Position numbers and translations under genes: made by a program | Notes under the pieces: model-generated | Database searches by the model: none | The model's input: the letters and a program-made list of their open reading frames with translations, nothing else | Told to the model about the DNA's origin: nothing | NCBI GenBank assembly: GCA_902518355.1 | Contig: CABYFY010000004.1 | Location: 83,346-147,345 of the forward strand | Direction: 5' to 3' | From: an uncultured Bacteroidota bacterium | Lineage (GTDB): Bacteria; Bacteroidota; Bacteroidia; Flavobacteriales; Flavobacteriaceae | DNA: 64,000 nucleotides | In this document: positions 58,899-64,000 of the stretch, one piece after another | Numbering within the stretch: the first letter of the stretch is position 1 | Layout: every line of letters begins with the position of its first letter

Positions 58899-61397
58899 AT
58901 GAATGATGGCGAAAAATTAATACCAATCAACATAGAGGATGAAATGAAATCGGCATACATTGATTATTCAATGTCTGTTATTGTTTCTAGAGCTCTTCCG
59001 GATGTAAGAGATGGTTTGAAACCCGTACATCGAAGAGTTTTGTATGGAATGCACGACTTAGGTGTAAAAGCTTCATCTGCGCACAAAAAATCTGCAAGAA
59101 TTGTGGGTGAAGTTATGGGTAAATATCACCCGCATGGTGATTCAGCTATTTATGATACTATGGTAAGAATGGCTCAAGATTGGAGCCTTAGATACATGCT
59201 TGTTGATGGTCAAGGTAATTTTGGTTCCGTTGATGGAGATAGTCCTGCAGCTATGAGATATACCGAGGCAAGAATGCAAAAAATCTCTGAAGAGATGCTT
59301 TCTGATATTGAAAAAGATACAGTTGATTATAAACTAAACTTTGACGATACTTTAAAAGAGCCAACTGTTTTACCAACTAAGATTCCTGCCTTATTAGTTA
59401 ATGGAGCTTCTGGTATTGCTGTTGGTATGGCTACAAACATCCCACCCCATAATTTAACTGAAGTGATAGATGGAACCCTTGAGTATATAAAGGATAATTC
59501 CATTGACATTGATGGTCTTATGCAATTTGTAAAAGCTCCAGATTTCCCCACAGGCGGTATTATTCACGGATACGAAGGTGTTAAGGAGGCATTTCATACT
59601 GGAAGAGGTAAGGTTGTGATGAGAGGTAAAGCTGAAATTGAAGAAGTAGATGGAAAAGAGTCAATAATTGTAACTGAGATTCCTTATCAGGTAAATAAAG
59701 CTGATATGATCAAAAAAATAGCTGATTTGGTAAACGACAAAAAGCTAGAAGGTATTTCAACTATTAGAGATGAATCAGATAGAAATGGTATGAGAATAGT
59801 ATTTGTTTTAAAAAGAGATGCAATTCCAAATATTGTTCTTAACAAGTTATTTAAGTATAGTCCTCTTCAATCTTCATTTAGTGTCAATACAATTGCACTT
59901 GTCAAGGGTAGGCCTCAAATGCTCAATCTAAAAGATATGATTAAGCATTTTGTTAATCACAGACATGATGTTGTAGTTAGAAGAACAAAATTTGAATTAA
60001 AAAAAGCTGAAGATAGATGTCATATTCTTGAAGGTTTAATTATTGCATCAGATAACATTGATGAAGTTATCGCACTAATTAAGGCTTCAAAGAATGCCGA
60101 AGATGCACGAGAGAATTTGATTAAAAAATTCAAACTTTCTGAAATTCAGGCTAAGGCTATTGTAGAGATGCGTTTGAGACAACTTACTGGTTTAGAGCAA
60201 GATAAACTAAGAAGTGAATATGAAGAAATTAAAAAATTAATTGAAGACTTAAAAGATATTCTTTCAAATGAGGACAGAAGAATGAATATTATTTCAGAAG
60301 AACTTAATGAAATCAAGGAAAAATACGGAGATGAGAGAAGGTCAGTTATTGAATACTCTGGAGGAGATTTGTCAATTGAAGATATGATTCCAGATGAAAA
60401 AGTTGTTATAACAATTTCACACGCTGGTTATATCAAAAGAACATCGTTAGACGAGTATAAAGTTCAAAATAGAGGAGGAGTTGGTCAAAAAGCATCAACA
60501 ACAAGAAACGAAGATTTTCTTGAGGACTTATTTGTCGGTACTAATCACCAATACATGCTATTCTTCACTCAAAAAGGTAAATGTTTTTGGATGAGAGTAT
60601 ATGAAATCCCTGAAGGAAGCAAAACATCGAAGGGTAGGGCAATTCAAAACTTGATTAATATTGAACAAGATGATAAAGTTAAGGCGTTTATATGTACTAA
60701 AGACTTGAAAGATGAAGATTACATAAACAATCATTATGTAATTATGGCTACCAAAAAAGGTCAAGTGAAAAAAACATCTCTTGAACAATATTCAAGACCC
60801 CGCGTAAATGGTATTAATGCTATTACAATTAAAGAAGAAGATGAATTGCTTGAAGCTAAATTAACAGACGGTAATAGTCAGGTTATGTTAGCATTAAAAT
60901 CTGGAAAGGCAATTAGATTTGAAGAAGCAAAAACGAGACCAATGGGTAGAAATGCATCAGGTGTTAGAGGTATAAGACTTCAACACGATAAAGATGAGGT
61001 GATAGGAATGGTTTCTGTAAATGATATGGAGAGTAATATTTTGGTTGTTAGTTCAAATGGATATGGAAAAAGATCTAAACTTGAAGATTATAGAATAACT
61101 AACAGAGGTGGTAAAGGTGTAAAAACTATTTCTATAACCGAAAAAACAGGTGATCTTGTTGCAATAAAAAATGTTGATGATTCTAATGGATTGATGATTA
61201 TTAACAAATCAGGAATCGCTATTAGAATGGCGGTTGAAGATTTAAGGGTCATGGGACGTGCAACTCAAGGGGTTAAATTAATTAATATAAAAGATGGTGA
61301 TTCTATTGCTGCTGTAGCAAAAGTAATACACGAAAAAGATGATGAAGAGCAGGAAATTGAATCCGAAGAATCTGAAAACACAAACTTAGAACAATGA
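58899..61397 (+). CDS. gyrA: DNA gyrase subunit A
   Basis: [33 protein letters not shown]-like N-terminus, [28 protein letters not shown]-type C-terminal beta-propeller repeats. Confidence 0.97.
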   Translation: MNDGEKLIPINIEDEMKSAYIDYSMSVIVSRALPDVRDGLKPVHRRVLYGMHDLGVKASSAHKKSARIVGEVMGKYHPHGDSAIYDTMVRMAQDWSLRYMLVDGQGNFGSVDGDSPAAMRYTEARMQKISEEMLSDIEKDTVDYKLNFDDTLKEPTVLPTKIPALLVNGASGIAVGMATNIPPHNLTEVIDGTLEYIKDNSIDIDGLMQFVKAPDFPTGGIIHGYEGVKEAFHTGRGKVVMRGKAEIEEVDGKESIIVTEIPYQVNKADMIKKIADLVNDKKLEGISTIRDESDRNGMRIVFVLKRDAIPNIVLNKLFKYSPLQSSFSVNTIALVKGRPQMLNLKDMIKHFVNHRHDVVVRRTKFELKKAEDRCHILEGLIIASDNIDEVIALIKASKNAEDARENLIKKFKLSEIQAKAIVEMRLRQLTGLEQDKLRSEYEEIKKLIEDLKDILSNEDRRMNIISEELNEIKEKYGDERRSVIEYSGGDLSIEDMIPDEKVVITISHAGYIKRTSLDEYKVQNRGGVGQKASTTRNEDFLEDLFVGTNHQYMLFFTQKGKCFWMRVYEIPEGSKTSKGRAIQNLINIEQDDKVKAFICTKDLKDEDYINNHYVIMATKKGQVKKTSLEQYSRPRVNGINAITIKEEDELLEAKLTDGNSQVMLALKSGKAIRFEEAKTRPMGRNASGVRGIRLQHDKDEVIGMVSVNDMESNILVVSSNGYGKRSKLEDYRITNRGGKGVKTISITEKTGDLVAIKNVDDSNGLMIINKSGIAIRMAVEDLRVMGRATQGVKLINIKDGDSIAAVAKVIHEKDDEEQEIESEESENTNLEQ

Positions 61398-62668
61398 AAA
61401 AAATAATTATATCGTTATTGGTTTTTAGTATATTTCAATTTACATTTTCCCAAAAAAAAGAGTTAAAAACTGTTGACAAACTGGTGAAATCTGGGGACTA
61501 TGAAAATGCTCTTACAACATTAGAATCAATTAATAGTTTAATAGAAACAAGTGACGACAAAACCAAGGCCAAATATTATTACTTAAAAGGTTTAGCAAAG
61601 TATCAAAATGGAACTGGCTCATTTGAAAATAAACTTTTAAGTGTCGATGATTTTAATAAAGTTAAAGAAATAGAAGAGTCAAGTTCTAAAATTTATTCCA
61701 CAAAAGTTGATGATATTTTCGTCAATCTTTTTAATTCATTTGTTGATGATTCAAGGACTTCACTTGAAAATAAAAACTATAAAAATTCATATAAGAATTT
61801 AGAAGCGGCTTACACAGTATCCAAAAAAGATACTCTTTATTTATACAATGCTGCATTAGTAGCAACTGAAGCTGAAGATTACACAACAGCATTAAATTTT
61901 TACAAAAGATTGATTAGCCTGGGTTATACTGGAGTTTCTATAAAATATTTTGCTACTGAAAAAGAATCTGGAAAAGAACAAGTTTTTCAGGATAAGAAAT
62001 CTAGAGACTTCTCAGTTGATGTGATTGGAACTCATGAGTCACCCAGAGATGAAATGGCTAAATCTGTTGAAATTGATATGCTAAGATCAATAGCTGCTAT
62101 TTATAGAAATCAAGAAAATTTAGAAAAATCAATTGAGTATTTAGAACGGGCAAAATTGATTGATTCTAATGATATCAATTTAATTCTTCTCGAATCTAAT
62201 GTGAGATGGGAAATGGGTCAAGTTGATCAATACCAAAGATTAATTTCTAAAGCGCTAGAAATCGAACCTAACAACGTTGATTTAATCTTCAATTTAGGAG
62301 TTGTAAACGCGGACAAAGGTAATTTTGATGATGCTATTTCGTATTATAATAAAGCAATCGAAATCGATTCAAGCTATACGAAAGCATATTTAAACGCAGC
62401 AGCTCTTATTCTTGATAGGGAAGGTCCCATGATTGAAGAAATGAATTCTCTAGGAACTTCTACTGCTGACTACAACAGATATGATGAATTAAAAATTGAA
62501 AGAGAAAATTTATATAAGAAAGCAATTCCATATCTGGAAAAGGTTTTTGAGTTAGAAAGTGATAATCTAAATGCTGCAAGGACATTGAGAAATATATTTT
62601 CTGCTCTTGACGAAACTGAATCTTACAATAAATATAAAGTTATTGTTGCTGAATTAGAAAACAGATAA
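61394..62668 (+). CDS. Tetratricopeptide repeat protein, secreted
   Basis: Signal peptide; TPR repeats ([43 protein letters not shown]). Confidence 0.88.
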   Translation: MKKIIISLLVFSIFQFTFSQKKELKTVDKLVKSGDYENALTTLESINSLIETSDDKTKAKYYYLKGLAKYQNGTGSFENKLLSVDDFNKVKEIEESSSKIYSTKVDDIFVNLFNSFVDDSRTSLENKNYKNSYKNLEAAYTVSKKDTLYLYNAALVATEAEDYTTALNFYKRLISLGYTGVSIKYFATEKESGKEQVFQDKKSRDFSVDVIGTHESPRDEMAKSVEIDMLRSIAAIYRNQENLEKSIEYLERAKLIDSNDINLILLESNVRWEMGQVDQYQRLISKALEIEPNNVDLIFNLGVVNADKGNFDDAISYYNKAIEIDSSYTKAYLNAAALILDREGPMIEEMNSLGTSTADYNRYDELKIERENLYKKAIPYLEKVFELESDNLNAARTLRNIFSALDETESYNKYKVIVAELENR

Positions 62669-62669
62669 A

Positions 62670-63413
62670 TCATATAATTTTCTTTATGTATCTGAGATAA
62701 TGTGTGTGAGTATTTTTTTCATTATTGTAAATACCTGTTTGATCTAATCTGTCTATTCTTACCTTACCACTTGCATGTATAATATGGTTGTCCATTAGAA
62801 TTATTCCCACGTGAACTATCACATCCTCTTTATTGTGAAAAAAAGCTAAATCTCCTGGTTGAGATTCTTCAATGAAACTTAAAGTTTCGCCTTGTGTAGC
62901 TTGATCTTTTGCGTCTCTTAAAAGCTTGTATCCATTGATTTTATAGACCATTTGAGTAAAACCTGAACAATCAATTCCAAATGGAGTTTTTCCTCCCCAT
63001 AAATATGGGCTATGCAAAAAGAGTAGTGCTGTATTTACAATTGAATCTCTATTCTGTTTTCCAGACATCGACTTTCCATCATACTTATGATTGAGCAGAT
63101 TAATATTAGAAATATTTGAACCAATTGAAATGGTAATCAATTCTTTTTTTTCATTTTCTATAAACTCAACCAAGTCAGAAGAATATATTGGATTATCAAT
63201 TATAATATTATCGCTTTCATCAAGTCTTTTATATTGTTTTGAATCTATCCATCCTTCATAATTGTCAAACTCACATTTTATCTTGGTCCATTTATCCTTT
63301 TCTTCAACAATTGTGAATAAGTCACCATAAACTAATTGAGTAATCATTTCAGATTTATCTGAATCAGATATTCTTACAGGCACAATACTTAAGTTGCATA
63401 TACCTAAACCCAT
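62670..63413 (-). CDS. C40 family peptidase (NlpC/P60) with SH3 domain
   Basis: PYLWGGKTPFGIDCSGFTQMVYKINGY (catalytic Cys), GDLAFFHNKEDVIVHVGIIL (catalytic His). Confidence 0.93.
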   Translation of the reverse strand: MGLGICNLSIVPVRISDSDKSEMITQLVYGDLFTIVEEKDKWTKIKCEFDNYEGWIDSKQYKRLDESDNIIIDNPIYSSDLVEFIENEKKELITISIGSNISNINLLNHKYDGKSMSGKQNRDSIVNTALLFLHSPYLWGGKTPFGIDCSGFTQMVYKINGYKLLRDAKDQATQGETLSFIEESQPGDLAFFHNKEDVIVHVGIILMDNHIIHASGKVRIDRLDQTGIYNNEKNTHTHYLRYIKKII

Positions 63414-63414
63414 A

Positions 63415-64000
63415 TTAAACCCTTATTTGAATAGAAGAAGCTCCACCACCTCCATTACAGATGGTGGCAATACCATTTTTCTTCCCACTTTGATGTAATG
63501 AATGAATTAATGTAGTTAATATTCTTGCGCCAGAGCACCCAAGAGGATGACCGAGAGAAACAGCCCCTCCTGAAATATTTACTTTATCAGAATCAATCGA
63601 CAACATATCAATATTCACGAGTGGTACCATCGAAAAAGCTTCATTGATTTCAAACAAATCAATATTACTTAAGTCTTCCTTGGTTTTATTGATTAAATTT
63701 TCAACAGATTTAGCGGGAGCAATTGTAAATAAGTCCGGCGATGTAGCTGAATCATTGTAACCAATTATTTCTGCCATCGGATTTATATTTAATTCATTGG
63801 CTTTCTTTTCACTCATTAAAACTAACATGGAAGCTCCATCACTAATTGGAGAAGAGTTTGCTGCCGTTACAGAACCATCTTTTACAAATGCAGGTTTTAG
63901 ATTTGGAATCTTTTTAAAATTTACTTTGCTAATCTGCTCGTCTTGATCTATGCATATTTCATTTCCTTTATAATCCTTATAATTTATAGGGATTATTTCA
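63415..64000 (-). CDS. Acetyl-CoA C-acyltransferase (thiolase), C-terminal part, truncated by window edge
   Basis: Frame stays open past the listed ATG at 63828 to the window end: EIIPINYKDYKGN...DGSVTAANSSPISDGASMLVL; C-terminal GGAVSLGHPLGCSGARIL and CNGGGGASSIQI. Confidence 0.93.
   Translation of the reverse strand, partial: EIIPINYKDYKGNEICIDQDEQISKVNFKKIPNLKPAFVKDGSVTAANSSPISDGASMLVLMSEKKANELNINPMAEIIGYNDSATSPDLFTIAPAKSVENLINKTKEDLSNIDLFEINEAFSMVPLVNIDMLSIDSDKVNISGGAVSLGHPLGCSGARILTTLIHSLHQSGKKNGIATICNGGGGASSIQIRV

Noticed and set aside
1-64000. CRISPR arrays, tRNA and rRNA genes, transposon inverted repeats, secondary-metabolite clusters
   Set aside because: Looked for on both strands by eye; no regularly spaced repeats, tRNA T-loop/anticodon patterns or transposase motifs seen.

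Overview
The window is AT-rich bacterial chromosome from a marine-type member of Flavobacteriia/Bacteroidota. Supporting marks are a T9SS C-terminal sorting domain, PorQ, Flavobacteriia-specific DUF families, TAnnTTTG-type -7 boxes and few Shine-Dalgarno sequences. It is almost entirely housekeeping: mnmE (truncated at the left edge), dnaN, phoH, purC, acs with an SSS/DUF4212 symporter, rlmD, rocD, zapA, rny, xerD, aroQ, lpdA, msrB, lon, porQ, cmk, rpsA, pyrR, pyrB, rnz, pdxH, ppx, dnaX, rsmD, a RecD-like helicase, kdsB, YebC, gcvT, hutH, clpC, gyrA, and a thiolase truncated at the right edge. I saw no CRISPR array, transposon, prophage, rRNA or tRNA. Two structural RNAs lie in ORF-poor gaps: RNase P RNA (rnpB, about 47648-47941, good motif support) and a probable 6S RNA between zapA and rny (about 29224-29390). 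The most interesting observation is an A12 run in frame in dnaX, where gaining or losing one A gives an almost immediate stop. This predicts slippage-made gamma/tau forms. Other leads are a nested hairpin in the rpsA leader, a palindrome that encodes the same C-terminal tetrapeptide (DNYQ) in two convergent genes, near-universal zero-gap or overlapping convergent gene ends, and a DUF3822 plus pilin-like membrane protein pair of unknown function. No searches or folding programs were run; product names come from reading the protein sequences.
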